64,000 bases of DNA. It comes from Nostoc sp. PCC 7107. Lineage in GTDB: Bacteria > Cyanobacteriota > Cyanobacteriia > Cyanobacteriales > Nostocaceae. Location: contig NC_019676.1 in assembly GCF_000316625.1 (NCBI RefSeq), positions 3,986,501-4,050,500 of the forward strand, in the 5' to 3' direction. Shown here piece after piece: positions 54,666 through 64,000 of this stretch. Below the pieces are notes generated by a model, which was not told the origin of the DNA, ran no database searches, and saw nothing but the letters and a program-made list of their open reading frames with translations. Every line of letters starts with the position of its first letter. Position 1 is the first letter of the stretch. The position numbers and the translations under genes are program-made.

Positions 54666-57419
54666 ATGATTGCTAATAAAATTCAAAATAACTTGACTGC
54701 TAAAAATTTATTTCCTGAGAAAATTTACTGGCTGAATCAACTTGCTGGCGAATTACCTGAGACTACTTTGATTGCAGATTATGTCAGACCTACAATATAT
54801 GAAGGCACAAAAAAGCTAGTAAATTTTGTTATACCCAGTGAGTTATCACAAAAAATTATTAAATTTACCAATAACTCTCATTTGGCCATCTACTTAGTAC
54901 TGTTAGCAGGATTAAGCATTTTTCTAGGCAAATACAATAACACTAATGATGTGATAGTTGGTTCACCAATTTATCAAACAGTCGGAAAGATTGATAATTT
55001 ACCAACAAAAGTAATTCCTTTACGGTTGAGATTTGACAATCAACTAACTTTTAAAGATTTACTAGTCCAAGTTAAAGAAATAGCACTCAATGCTTATACA
55101 CATCAAAACTATGTCTTTGATGAATTGATTGAATTATTAAACTTACCGCATACTCAAAATCGTGACTCTATTTTTGATGTAGTAGCTTTATTAGAGAATA
55201 TACATTGTTTATCCGATGTCAAATCACTCAATAATGATTTAACTTTTGCTTTTAAAGTTGATGGTAATTTAATTGTCGGTAATATTTACTATAACAATTT
55301 ATTGTTTACACAACAAAGCATTCAAGTTATCACCAAATGTTACATTAATATCTTAAATGCTGTTCTCAACAATTGTTTAATTTCAATTTTAGATATTCCA
55401 ATTTTAAGTGCGGGCGATCGCAGCACTTTATTAACAACATTTAACGACAATACCAAACTATATCCCATCAATCAAACCATAGATCAATTATTTGCTAAAC
55501 AAGTAGCAAAAACACCTAACAAATTGGCTGCTGTTTTTAACAATACTCGAATAAACTATCGACAATTAAACAATAAAGCCAATCAATTAGCGATATTTTT
55601 AACAAAATTAGGAGTCCAAACAGGTGATTTTGTTGGCATTATTAAAGAACGGGATATAAACTTTCTCATCGGTATACTTGCGATCCATAAAGTTGGCGGT
55701 GTTTATGTCCCAATTGATAGTACATATCCGCCAGATAGAATCAAATACATGATATCTAATAGCAAAGTGAGAATTTTATTAACAGATGCTGTCTATTTAG
55801 ATATTTTAGTTGATTCTCCAGAGCATTTTCCGTCTTTAGAATGTTTAATCTGTTTAGATATTAAGCCCGATAAGCAAGCCTTAGCCACAACCAATACTAT
55901 CAACATTTACGATGAACTGGATTTTGGTAACTTACCTCCAGAAAATTTAGAGGTAAACCGTCAAGGAACTGATCCAGCTTATATGATTTATACCTCTGGT
56001 TCCACAGGACTGCCCAAGGGAGTAATTATTAGACATGGTAGCGCCATCAACCATATCTATGGTGAATTTGATGCTTTAAATTTGCAGGCAGATTTGGCTT
56101 TTCTACAAACCGCTCCTGCTTCATCTGATATTTCTGTTTGGCAATTTTTAGCGCCTATTTTAATTGGTGGTAAAACCGTCATTATTGATACCGAAACTAT
56201 TTGTAATCCTGAAAAATTATTCCACATTATTCAAACAGAAAAAATTACTCTTGTTGAATTAGTCCCAGTTATCCTAGCAAGTTTATTAGATTACATCACT
56301 CAGCTACCTCCAGAGGCTAGATTATTACCTCATCTGCAATGGATGATGGTAACAGGTGAATCTGTTTCAGTGGAATTAGTCAACAAATGGCTGAAAATAT
56401 ATCCTGAAATTCAGGTAGTTAATGCTTACGGCCCTAGTGAAGCTGCCGATGATGTTACTCAGTTTGTCGTTGCTCAACCTTTGCCAGAAAATCAGCGTAC
56501 CGTTCCCATTGGTAAACCATTAGCTAACTTAAATATCTATATTCTTGATGCTCAAATGCAACTCGTACCTATTGGATTTCCGGGTGAAATTTGTGTGTCT
56601 GGATATGGGGTAGCTGAAGGATATTGGCAGAATGAAGAAATGACAAAAGCTAATTTTGTGCCTAATCCGTTTTCGACAAATGCTAAACCATTGCCAGGAA
56701 TAGATAAAGATTTAATTTATAAAACTGGAGATTTAGGTAGATGGCTACCTGATGGCAATATTGAATTTCTGGGGCGGATAGATCATCAGGTAAAAATCCG
56801 GGGTTTCCGTATCGAATTAGGAGAAATTGAAGCTCTAATTAGCCAACATTCTGCGGTTAAAGAAACTGTAGTGATTGTGCAAGAACCAAGTCCTGATGAT
56901 AAGCGTTTAGTTGCTTATGTTATGCTGCCTTCTGAGTTTCATCAAGATGATAAAGCTACTAGCGAAGTCATCACAGAGTTACACAACTTACTCAAAGAAA
57001 GGCTACCAGAATACATGGTACCTGCGGCAATTTTAGCTCTGGAAACAATACCCCTGACTCCCAGTGGGAAAATAGACCGTCGGGCATTACCCATACCCAA
57101 TTTTCAAAATGAAGCAGTCAGCTTCGTTGCACCGCGTACCCCCACCGAGGAAATAGTTGGTGATATTTGGATGCAGATATTAAAGCAAGAGCATCTAAGT
57201 ATTCACGATAATTTCTTTGATTTGGGTGGACATTCTTTATTAGCAACTCAAGTTATTTCTCGGTTAAGAGAAGCATTTAAAATAGAGTTGCCTTTACGCA
57301 GTTTATTTGAAGCGCCGACAGTCACGCAATTAGTCGAGCGAATCGAGAAGATGTTGACACTTCAACAACTACAGTTGATGTCTATGAATGTAGTAGATCG
57401 TGAGGAGATAGAAATATGA
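54666..57419 (+). CDS. NRPS module: partial C-A(2,4-diaminobutyrate)-PCP
   Basis: The protein has 917 residues. The N-terminal 245 or so match only the C-terminal half of a condensation domain (VIVGSPIYQTVG, FDVVALLEN); there is no HHxxxDG, so it cannot condense by itself. The adenylation domain (YTSGSTGLPKGV) gives the code D-I-W-E-M-T-A-D-D-K by hand, almost the Dab code DIWELTADD recalled for syringomycin-type synthetases. The PCP is DLGGHSLL. The full C domain at the end of the preceding PKS probably supplies catalysis. The acidic C-terminal tail (VVDREEIEI) may dock with the TubC-like start of the next protein, whose ATG overlaps this stop (ATGA). GAGGAAGT is the RBS. Confidence 0.9.
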   Translation: MIANKIQNNLTAKNLFPEKIYWLNQLAGELPETTLIADYVRPTIYEGTKKLVNFVIPSELSQKIIKFTNNSHLAIYLVLLAGLSIFLGKYNNTNDVIVGSPIYQTVGKIDNLPTKVIPLRLRFDNQLTFKDLLVQVKEIALNAYTHQNYVFDELIELLNLPHTQNRDSIFDVVALLENIHCLSDVKSLNNDLTFAFKVDGNLIVGNIYYNNLLFTQQSIQVITKCYINILNAVLNNCLISILDIPILSAGDRSTLLTTFNDNTKLYPINQTIDQLFAKQVAKTPNKLAAVFNNTRINYRQLNNKANQLAIFLTKLGVQTGDFVGIIKERDINFLIGILAIHKVGGVYVPIDSTYPPDRIKYMISNSKVRILLTDAVYLDILVDSPEHFPSLECLICLDIKPDKQALATTNTINIYDELDFGNLPPENLEVNRQGTDPAYMIYTSGSTGLPKGVIIRHGSAINHIYGEFDALNLQADLAFLQTAPASSDISVWQFLAPILIGGKTVIIDTETICNPEKLFHIIQTEKITLVELVPVILASLLDYITQLPPEARLLPHLQWMMVTGESVSVELVNKWLKIYPEIQVVNAYGPSEAADDVTQFVVAQPLPENQRTVPIGKPLANLNIYILDAQMQLVPIGFPGEICVSGYGVAEGYWQNEEMTKANFVPNPFSTNAKPLPGIDKDLIYKTGDLGRWLPDGNIEFLGRIDHQVKIRGFRIELGEIEALISQHSAVKETVVIVQEPSPDDKRLVAYVMLPSEFHQDDKATSEVITELHNLLKERLPEYMVPAAILALETIPLTPSGKIDRRALPIPNFQNEAVSFVAPRTPTEEIVGDIWMQILKQEHLSIHDNFFDLGGHSLLATQVISRLREAFKIELPLRSLFEAPTVTQLVERIEKMLTLQQLQLMSMNVVDREEIEI

Positions 57420-60400
57420 AAACTATTGAAGAGTTTTTATCTGATCTTTGCAGTCTAGATATTAAGCTGTGGGTTGAAGAAAATCGCCTGCGTTGTAATG
57501 CTCCTAAAGGTGCGCTGACACCAGTGATTAAAGCCGAACTGGCAGAACGTAAAGCCGAAATTATTGCTTTTATTGGTAATAATGATATGGCTTTAAATGC
57601 TACTAATTATCTGATTAATCCGGTTCAAGGGCGGGAGAATTTACCTATATCTTTTGCTCAACAAAGACTCTGGTTTATTGACCAATTGCAACCAGGTAGT
57701 AACGTTTACAATTTACCTGCGGCTATTCAGATTCAAGGCTTACTCAATGTAAAAGCATTAGAAAAGGCTCTCAACGAAATTGTCCGACGGCATGAAGTTT
57801 TTAGAACAAGTTTTACTGTCAATCAAGGACAACCAGTGCAAATTATTCACCCGAATTTGCAGTTAAATTTACCTATAATTAATTTACAAGCATTACCAGA
57901 AGTAGAGCAAGAATTAGAAGTTAAAAGACTTATTTCTCAAGAAACTTCCCAAGGATTTAAATTAGATGAAGCTCCGTTGTTACGATGTACTCTGTTGCAA
58001 TTAGCAAAAACAGAATATGTACTGCTGTTTACTGTGCATCACATCATCTCTGATGGTTGGTCGATGGGGGTACTGATTCAGGAAGTTGCAGCCCTTTATC
58101 AAGCATTCGCTCAAAATCAAGCTTCTCCACTGCCAGAATTACCGATTCAATATGTAGATTTTGCTGTTTGGCAACGTCAATGGTTACAGGGAGAAGTGCG
58201 GGAAAATCTGCTGAATTATTGGAAACAAAAGCTTGGTGGCGATATTCCAATATTGCAATTACCCACAGATTATTCTCGTCCACCAATTCAGACATTTAAA
58301 GGTAAAAGAAAAGCATTTTCTTTATCTGCTGATTTAACTGAGGCATTAAAGACACTTAGCCGTCATGAAGATGTAACTCTTTTCATGACTTTGTTAGCAG
58401 GATTTAAAACATTATTGCATCGCTATAGTAGTCAAGAAGATATTTTAGTTGGTTCTGCGATCGCAAATCGGAATTCGCCGCAAACTGAACAACTCATTGG
58501 CTTTTTTGTCAATACTTTGGTGCTGCGGACTAACTTCACTGGTAATCCCACTTTTAGAGAATTATTGCGGCAGGTACGCGAGACAACTTTAGCAGCCTAC
58601 GCTCATCAAGATTTACCTTTTGATTTGTTAGTTGAAGAATTACAGCCACAACGAAATTTGAGTCATCCGCCTCTATTTCAAGTCATGTTTGTGCTGCAAA
58701 ATGCCCCCACTTCTGCCTTAAAACTATCAGGTTTAAGTTTGAATTTCTTGGAAAATCAAACACACACAGCAATGTTTGATTTAACACTGGATATGCAGGA
58801 GACAGAAGCGGGATTGGTAGGCGCTTTAGAATATAATACTGATTTATTTCATGACACTACCATTAATCGCATAGTTGAACATTTACAAACCTTGCTCCAA
58901 GGTATTGTAACTAATCCAGATGTAAGATTATCAGAATTACCATTATTAACAGAATTAGAGCGTCATAAACTTTTAGTAGAGTGGAATAATACTCAAGTTG
59001 AATATCCTCAAAATAAATGTATTCATCAGTTATTTGAAGCGCAAGTAGAACGCATACCGGATGCAGTAGCAGTAGTATTTGAAGATGAGCAACTAACTTA
59101 CCACGAACTCAATAATAAAGCGAATCAACTAGCACATTACTTACAAACTTTAGGTGTAAAAACAGAAACGTTAGTAGGGATTTATGTAGAGCGATCACAC
59201 CATATAATAATCGCTATCTTAGCCATCCTCAAAGCTGGTGGTGCATATATTCCCCTAGATCCTGCCTATCCAGCAGAACGTTTAGCTTTTATCTTGCAAG
59301 ATGCTCAGATGTCTGTACTACTGACTCAGCAGCATTTGATTGAGAATTTGCCGTTAGCTCAAACTCAGGTTGTTTGTTTAGATACTGAATCTGACAGTAT
59401 AAATCAGCAAAATACATACAACCCCATCAGTGAATGTATAACTGCTAATTTAGCTTATATCATCTATACCTCCGGCTCAACAGGCAAGCCCAAAGGAGTT
59501 TTAGTCAATCACAGCAATGTAATGCGGTTGTTGGCAGCAACAGAGCATTGGTATAAATTTAACCATAATGATGTCTGGACATTATTTCATTCCATCGCCT
59601 TTGATTTTTCCGTTTGGGAACTCTGGGGGGCTTTGCTGTATGGCGGGAAACTAGTCATAGTACCTTACTGGCTGAGTCGTTCCCCGGAAGACTTTTATCA
59701 ATTGTTGGTCACACAGCAAGTAACAGTACTCAATCAAACCCCTTCCGCCTTTTCCCAACTAATTCAACTAGAAGAATCTTGGGGAACCAGGAAACAGCTA
59801 AGTCTGCGATTGGTAATTTTTGGCGGCGAAGCCCTGCAACTGGAAAGTTTAAGACCTTGGTTTGAGCGTCATGGCGATCGCTCGCCGCAGTTAGTCAATA
59901 TGTATGGTATTACCGAAACAAGCGTCCATGTTACCTATCGTCCACTCACCAAGGCAGACTTAGAATTGGGATTAGGCAGTGTTATTGGTCGTCCCATCCC
60001 TGACTTGCAAATCTATTTATTAGATCGCTATCAGCAACTAGTACCGATGGGAGTCAAGGGTGAGATGTATGTTGGTGGTGCGGGTGTAGCACGCGGTTAT
60101 TTAAATCGACCAGAATTAACAACCGAAAAATTTATTGACAATCCTTTTAGCGATCGCCCAAACGCACGCCTCTATAAAACTGGTGACTTGGGGCGTTATC
60201 TCCCCAATGGAGACATTGAGTATTTGGGAAGAATTGACAATCAAGTGAAAATTCGCGGCTTTCGCATTGAATTGGGAGAAATTGAAGCCATCATTAGCCA
60301 ATATCCAGGGGTGCGGGAAACCGTGGTATTAGCGTCATCTCAACGCATAGTCGCCTATCTAGTCCCTCAAACCGAGCAAACACTAGCAATTGAGCAACTA

Positions 60401-60892
60401 CGTCACTTCCTGGAATCAAAGTTACCCAACTATATGATCCCAGGGGCTTTTGTCTTGCTACAAGCATTCCCTCTGACAGCAAATGGTAAAGTTGATCGCC
60501 AAGCTTTACCTGCACCCGATACAGCCCGCCCCGAATTAACCGCAGCTTATCAACCACCTCAAACCGAAGTTGAACAAACTATTACCCAAATTTGGCAAAC
60601 AGTCCTGCAACTGGAAAAAGTCGGCATTCATGATAACTTCTTTGAACTCGGTGGTCATTCATTACTTTTGGTACAGGTGCATAGCAAATTACGTGAAACA
60701 TTTTCCAAAGATTTAGCTGTTCTCGACCTATTTAGATATCCCACAATTAACTCTTTAGCTAATTATTTAACCCAAGTTGAGCCTGAGCTAATAACTACTA
60801 ATCTCCCGGAGATTGTGAGCGAAAAAATTGCCGATGGTAAAGCTCAACAAAGAAAGCGTCTACAAAAACTTAAATCTATCCAAAATATTTAA
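57416..60892 (+). CDS. NRPS module: TubC-type docking domain-C-A(threonine)-PCP
   Basis: The protein has 1158 residues. The first 55 or so (FLSDLCSLDIKLWVEENRL; LKAELAERKAEI-like pattern) match TubC N-terminal docking domains. The C domain has intact HHIISDG. The adenylation domain (YTSGSTGKPKGV) gives D-F-W-N-I-G-M-V-H-K, the standard threonine code. The PCP is ELGGHSLLL. The start overlaps the previous stop by four bases, so the two proteins are probably translationally coupled. The C-terminal tail is basic (AQQRKRLQKLKS), like that of the FAAL-NRPS, and both precede a KS protein. Confidence 0.93.
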   Translation: MKTIEEFLSDLCSLDIKLWVEENRLRCNAPKGALTPVIKAELAERKAEIIAFIGNNDMALNATNYLINPVQGRENLPISFAQQRLWFIDQLQPGSNVYNLPAAIQIQGLLNVKALEKALNEIVRRHEVFRTSFTVNQGQPVQIIHPNLQLNLPIINLQALPEVEQELEVKRLISQETSQGFKLDEAPLLRCTLLQLAKTEYVLLFTVHHIISDGWSMGVLIQEVAALYQAFAQNQASPLPELPIQYVDFAVWQRQWLQGEVRENLLNYWKQKLGGDIPILQLPTDYSRPPIQTFKGKRKAFSLSADLTEALKTLSRHEDVTLFMTLLAGFKTLLHRYSSQEDILVGSAIANRNSPQTEQLIGFFVNTLVLRTNFTGNPTFRELLRQVRETTLAAYAHQDLPFDLLVEELQPQRNLSHPPLFQVMFVLQNAPTSALKLSGLSLNFLENQTHTAMFDLTLDMQETEAGLVGALEYNTDLFHDTTINRIVEHLQTLLQGIVTNPDVRLSELPLLTELERHKLLVEWNNTQVEYPQNKCIHQLFEAQVERIPDAVAVVFEDEQLTYHELNNKANQLAHYLQTLGVKTETLVGIYVERSHHIIIAILAILKAGGAYIPLDPAYPAERLAFILQDAQMSVLLTQQHLIENLPLAQTQVVCLDTESDSINQQNTYNPISECITANLAYIIYTSGSTGKPKGVLVNHSNVMRLLAATEHWYKFNHNDVWTLFHSIAFDFSVWELWGALLYGGKLVIVPYWLSRSPEDFYQLLVTQQVTVLNQTPSAFSQLIQLEESWGTRKQLSLRLVIFGGEALQLESLRPWFERHGDRSPQLVNMYGITETSVHVTYRPLTKADLELGLGSVIGRPIPDLQIYLLDRYQQLVPMGVKGEMYVGGAGVARGYLNRPELTTEKFIDNPFSDRPNARLYKTGDLGRYLPNGDIEYLGRIDNQVKIRGFRIELGEIEAIISQYPGVRETVVLASSQRIVAYLVPQTEQTLAIEQLRHFLESKLPNYMIPGAFVLLQAFPLTANGKVDRQALPAPDTARPELTAAYQPPQTEVEQTITQIWQTVLQLEKVGIHDNFFELGGHSLLLVQVHSKLRETFSKDLAVLDLFRYPTINSLANYLTQVEPELITTNLPEIVSEKIADGKAQQRKRLQKLKSIQNI

Positions 60893-60926
60893 TGCCAGTT
60901 CTGTATGAAGAAGAATTTTAAGAAAC

Positions 60927-60962
60927 GAACCACAGAGGCGCAGAGTTCACAGAGAAATGAGA
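60927..60962. repeat. Short dispersed repeat (CACAGAGGCGCAGAG type), copy 3
   Basis: ACCACAGAGGCGCAGAG followed by TTCACAGAG. It is the third copy of this motif at a gene border within the biosynthetic operon, in the 147-bp gap before the last PKS gene. Confidence 0.6.
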
Positions 60963-61039
60963 GTTTGAGAGATGTTTTGCATAAGTCCTAAAAGTTTTAG
61001 AGAGTTATTGTGTGATTAATTTTTTTAGTATTTAAAATT

Positions 61040-64000
61040 ATGAGCGTTAGTACATCATTAAATGGGTCAGAAATAGCGATTATTGGCTTATCGGGGCGAT
61101 TTCCGGGAGCCAAAGATATTGATGAATTTTGGTATAATCTCCAAAATGGTGTAGAGTCAGTTTCTTTTTTTACTGACGAAGAACTTTTATCAGCCGGCAT
61201 AAATTCATCTTTATTAAATGACCCTAATTATGTAAAAGCTCAAGCGATATTAGCAGACGCAGAATATTTTGATGCCGAGTTTTTTGGCTTTAATCCCAGA
61301 GAAGCTACAATTACAGATCCCCAACACCGTGTTTTTTTAGAATGTGCTTGGTCGGCTTTAGAAAATGCCGGGTATGATTCCCACAATTATCAAGGTGCAA
61401 TTGGTGTTTATGCAGGTTCTGGAATGAACACCTACTTACTCAATATTTATTTAAATCAAAATATTATTGGTTCTGTCGATCCGCAGCAACTCGTTCTCGC
61501 TGGGAATAAAGATTTTTTAACCACTCGTGTTTCTTACAAACTCAACTTAGAAGGGCCAAGTTACGCAGTCCAAACAGCTTGCTCAACTTCATTGGTAGCT
61601 ATCCACTTGGCTTGTCAAAGCTTACTCAATGGTGAGTGTGATATCGCCTTAGCTGGTGGTGTGGCTATTAATGCCTCTCGCAAAGACGGATATATGTACA
61701 CCGAAGGAGGAATATTATCTGCTGACGGACATTGCCGTGCTTTTGATGCCCATGCCCAGGGATCTGTGGGTGGTGAGGGTGTGGGGATTGTCGTATTGAA
61801 GCGATTAGAAGATGCGTTGAGCGATCGCGATACAATTCATGCCATCATCAAAGGTTCAGCAATTAATAATGATGGGGCGTTCAAAGTCAGCTACACAGCA
61901 CCCCGCATCGATACCCAAGCAAAAGTTATTAGAACCGCCCAAATTGTCGCTGAAGTTGAACCAGAAACTATCACCTACATTGAAACTCACGGTACAGCCA
62001 CAGCTTTAGGCGATCCCATTGAAATTGCTGCCCTCACCCAAGCTTTCCGCACCAGTACCCAAACCACAGGCTTCTGTGCCATTGGTTCCGTCAAAACCAA
62101 CATTGGACATTTAGATACAGCCGCAGGTGTGGCGGGGTTAATCAAAACCGTCCTCGCCCTCAAGCACAAACAAATACCCCCAAGTTTACATTATTCTGCC
62201 CCTAATCCAGAAATTGACTTTGCCAATAGTCCTTTCTACGTCAACACCAAACTGGCAGAATGGCAAACCAATAATATTCCTCGACGTGCTGGAGTTAGTT
62301 CCTTTGGGTTAGGGGGAACTAATGTGCATGTCATTCTCGAAGAAGCACCAGTATGGGAACAGGACAGGGAGCCGGGGAGAAAGTATCAATTGTTGCTTCT
62401 GTCTGCCAAAACAGCATCCGCACTAGAAACGGCAACTACAAATCTAGCTGATTATCTGCAAGCACATCCTGATTTAAATCTGGCTGATGCCGCTTACACA
62501 TTACTCTTTGGGCGCAGAACTTTCGACTATCGGCGTGCGGTGGTTTGTCGAGATATTCCCGATGCACTCAAGGCACTGCAAAATTCCCAGTCAGTCGCCC
62601 AGAAAACTCAGGCACGTCCAGTTGCTTTTATGTTTTCTGGGCTAGGAACTCACTATGTTGATATGGCTTTGGAACTTTACCAAACTGAATCAACATTCCG
62701 CGTCTGTGTAGACGAATGTTGTGAACGCCTCAAACATCTGCTGGGGTTGGATTTGCGAGATGTTTTATATCCCAACAGAAACAGTAATCATAGCAACCAG
62801 CAAACACAAAAAAAGCTAGATTTGCGAAAAATGCTCGGTCGAGGAGAGCCATCAACCGATGTCGCCACGCAAAAACTCAACCAGACTGTTTTGACGCAAC
62901 CAGCTATGTTTGTGATTGAATATGCGTTAGCTCAGTTGTGGATATCCTGGGGAATTTGCCCGACAGCAATGATTGGTTACAGCATTGGTGAATATGTCGC
63001 CGCCACTCTAGCCGAAGTTTTGTCGCTGACAGATGCTTTAACCTTAGTAGCCAGAAGGGCGCAGATGATTGACGAGTTGCCAGCTGGGGCGATGCTGGCT
63101 GTGCCGCTTTCCGAGTCAGAAATACAGCCCTGGTTGAATGAGAAGATTTCCCTGTCGGCGATTAACGGCGCATCATTGTGTGTGATTGCAGGTTTCCCCG
63201 ATGAGATCGCCGAATTAGAACAAAAATTGAGCGATCGCAATTTAATAGGTAAGCGGTTACAGACTTCCCATGCTTTTCATTCTGTGATGATGGAAGCGAT
63301 CGCACCGACTTTTGCGAATTTAGTTAACACATTCAGTCTCAATCCCCCAAAAATTCCCTATTTATCTAATGTTACGGGAACTTGGATTACCACTGAACAA
63401 GCCACAGATCCCACCTATTGGGTACAGCACCTTTGTCAAACAGTGAGCTTTGCCGATGGAGTCCAACAATTATGGCAAAAAGACAATCCCATTTTGTTAG
63501 AAGTCGGCCCTGGTCAAGCATTAATTAGTTTCGCATCCCAATGTCTCACCACTGACCAGCGAAATCAATCCTTAATGCTTCCCAGTTTGCGTTATTCCTA
63601 CGAGCAGCAGTCAGATGTCGCCTGTTTATTACAGACATTGGGTCGCCTGTGGCAAGCTGGGGTTGCGGTAGATTGGTCTAGTTTTTATACCGATGCACCA
63701 CGCCAACGTATCCCCTTACCCACCTATCCTTTTGAACGTCAGCGTTACTGGGTTGATGCCCATCCGACAGCTAATTTACTTTTGCGTTGCGCCCCAGGGG
63801 AGACATCCAACACAATAGACGGATTGAATCAAGATACTCAAACTACACCAACAACCAGTGCCACCGCCTATCTCAGACCAAATTTAGATAATGATTATGT
63901 AGCGCCTAAAACAGAAGTAGAGCAAATCATTGCCAATATTTGGCAAGAACTTCTAGGTATTGCTTCAGTAGGTATCGAAGATAGCTTTTTTGAGTTGGGC
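61040..64000 (+). CDS. Type I PKS KS-AT-ACP, 3' truncated by window edge
   Basis: The frame is open from the ATG at 61040 to the last base, 987 codons. KS: TACSTS (Cys181), ETHGTAT and KTNIGH. AT: GYSIGE (Ser648) and SHAFHS, a malonyl-type signature, with the same LDLRKMLGR insertion as the free AT. After the AT and its PTYPFERQRYW end there are only about 60 linker residues before an ACP begins (VGIEDSFFELG at the edge). This module therefore has no KR, DH or ER, and its product should keep a beta-keto group unless processed later. The protein continues beyond the window. Confidence 0.93.
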   Translation, partial: MSVSTSLNGSEIAIIGLSGRFPGAKDIDEFWYNLQNGVESVSFFTDEELLSAGINSSLLNDPNYVKAQAILADAEYFDAEFFGFNPREATITDPQHRVFLECAWSALENAGYDSHNYQGAIGVYAGSGMNTYLLNIYLNQNIIGSVDPQQLVLAGNKDFLTTRVSYKLNLEGPSYAVQTACSTSLVAIHLACQSLLNGECDIALAGGVAINASRKDGYMYTEGGILSADGHCRAFDAHAQGSVGGEGVGIVVLKRLEDALSDRDTIHAIIKGSAINNDGAFKVSYTAPRIDTQAKVIRTAQIVAEVEPETITYIETHGTATALGDPIEIAALTQAFRTSTQTTGFCAIGSVKTNIGHLDTAAGVAGLIKTVLALKHKQIPPSLHYSAPNPEIDFANSPFYVNTKLAEWQTNNIPRRAGVSSFGLGGTNVHVILEEAPVWEQDREPGRKYQLLLLSAKTASALETATTNLADYLQAHPDLNLADAAYTLLFGRRTFDYRRAVVCRDIPDALKALQNSQSVAQKTQARPVAFMFSGLGTHYVDMALELYQTESTFRVCVDECCERLKHLLGLDLRDVLYPNRNSNHSNQQTQKKLDLRKMLGRGEPSTDVATQKLNQTVLTQPAMFVIEYALAQLWISWGICPTAMIGYSIGEYVAATLAEVLSLTDALTLVARRAQMIDELPAGAMLAVPLSESEIQPWLNEKISLSAINGASLCVIAGFPDEIAELEQKLSDRNLIGKRLQTSHAFHSVMMEAIAPTFANLVNTFSLNPPKIPYLSNVTGTWITTEQATDPTYWVQHLCQTVSFADGVQQLWQKDNPILLEVGPGQALISFASQCLTTDQRNQSLMLPSLRYSYEQQSDVACLLQTLGRLWQAGVAVDWSSFYTDAPRQRIPLPTYPFERQRYWVDAHPTANLLLRCAPGETSNTIDGLNQDTQTTPTTSATAYLRPNLDNDYVAPKTEVEQIIANIWQELLGIASVGIEDSFFELG

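Overview
The window comes from a filamentous, probably heterocyst-forming cyanobacterium (Nostocales-like). Many GCGATCGC (HIP1) sites, heptanucleotide tandem repeats, Nostoc-type interspersed repeats, IsiA/CP43-like antenna genes and a FAAL-initiated NRPS/PKS cluster all point there. The species cannot be named from the sequence alone.

Region 1 (1-26.1 kb) is a signalling island on the + strand. It holds four giant paralogues (the first cut by the window edge) with the order Ser/Thr kinase, AAA-type ATPase, long helical repeat region, GAF, histidine kinase. Between the second and third lie a lipoprotein solute-binding protein with no transporter genes, a membrane hybrid histidine kinase, and a REC-histidine kinase whose kinase half closely matches that of the giant proteins. 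A nearly identical tract of about 745 bp in two paralogues and a shared leader before three of them show that the array is still exchanging sequence.

Region 2 (26-32 kb, - strand) is an iron-stress locus: isiB-type flavodoxin, an alpha/beta-hydrolase-fold protein whose nucleophile serine is replaced by glycine, isiA, and a second CP43-like gene broken by an IS630-family element (27096-28218, TA duplication, 25-bp inverted ends, A8 frameshift site). Two small conserved-looking genes follow.

Region 3 (32.5-37 kb) has a penicillin-acylase-family (Ntn) hydrolase, a secreted TolC-like protein of unknown role, and long non-coding stretches. These contain a 115-bp MITE-like element and two related segments of about 92 bp, one upstream of the TolC-like gene and one upstream of the NRPS genes.

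Region 4 (37.2 kb to the right edge, + strand) is a lipopeptide/polyketide gene cluster that continues past the window: FAAL-ACP-C-A-PCP; free-standing acyltransferase; a four-gene hydroxymalonyl-ACP set (3-hydroxyacyl-CoA dehydrogenase, ACP, acyl-CoA dehydrogenase, FkbH-like); KS-(dead AT)-KR-ACP-C; EctB-like diaminobutyrate aminotransferase; half-C-A-PCP with a diaminobutyrate-type code; C-A-PCP with a threonine code; KS-AT-ACP. The PKS AT has lost its active serine and an internal block of about 84 residues. The adjacent free AT is intact and probably supplies that module, perhaps with hydroxymalonyl units. Read in order, the predicted backbone is fatty acyl - Ala/Gly - alpha,beta-dihydroxy ketide - Dab - Thr - malonate unit and onward. 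No thioesterase, transporter, regulator or O-methyltransferase is visible before the window ends.
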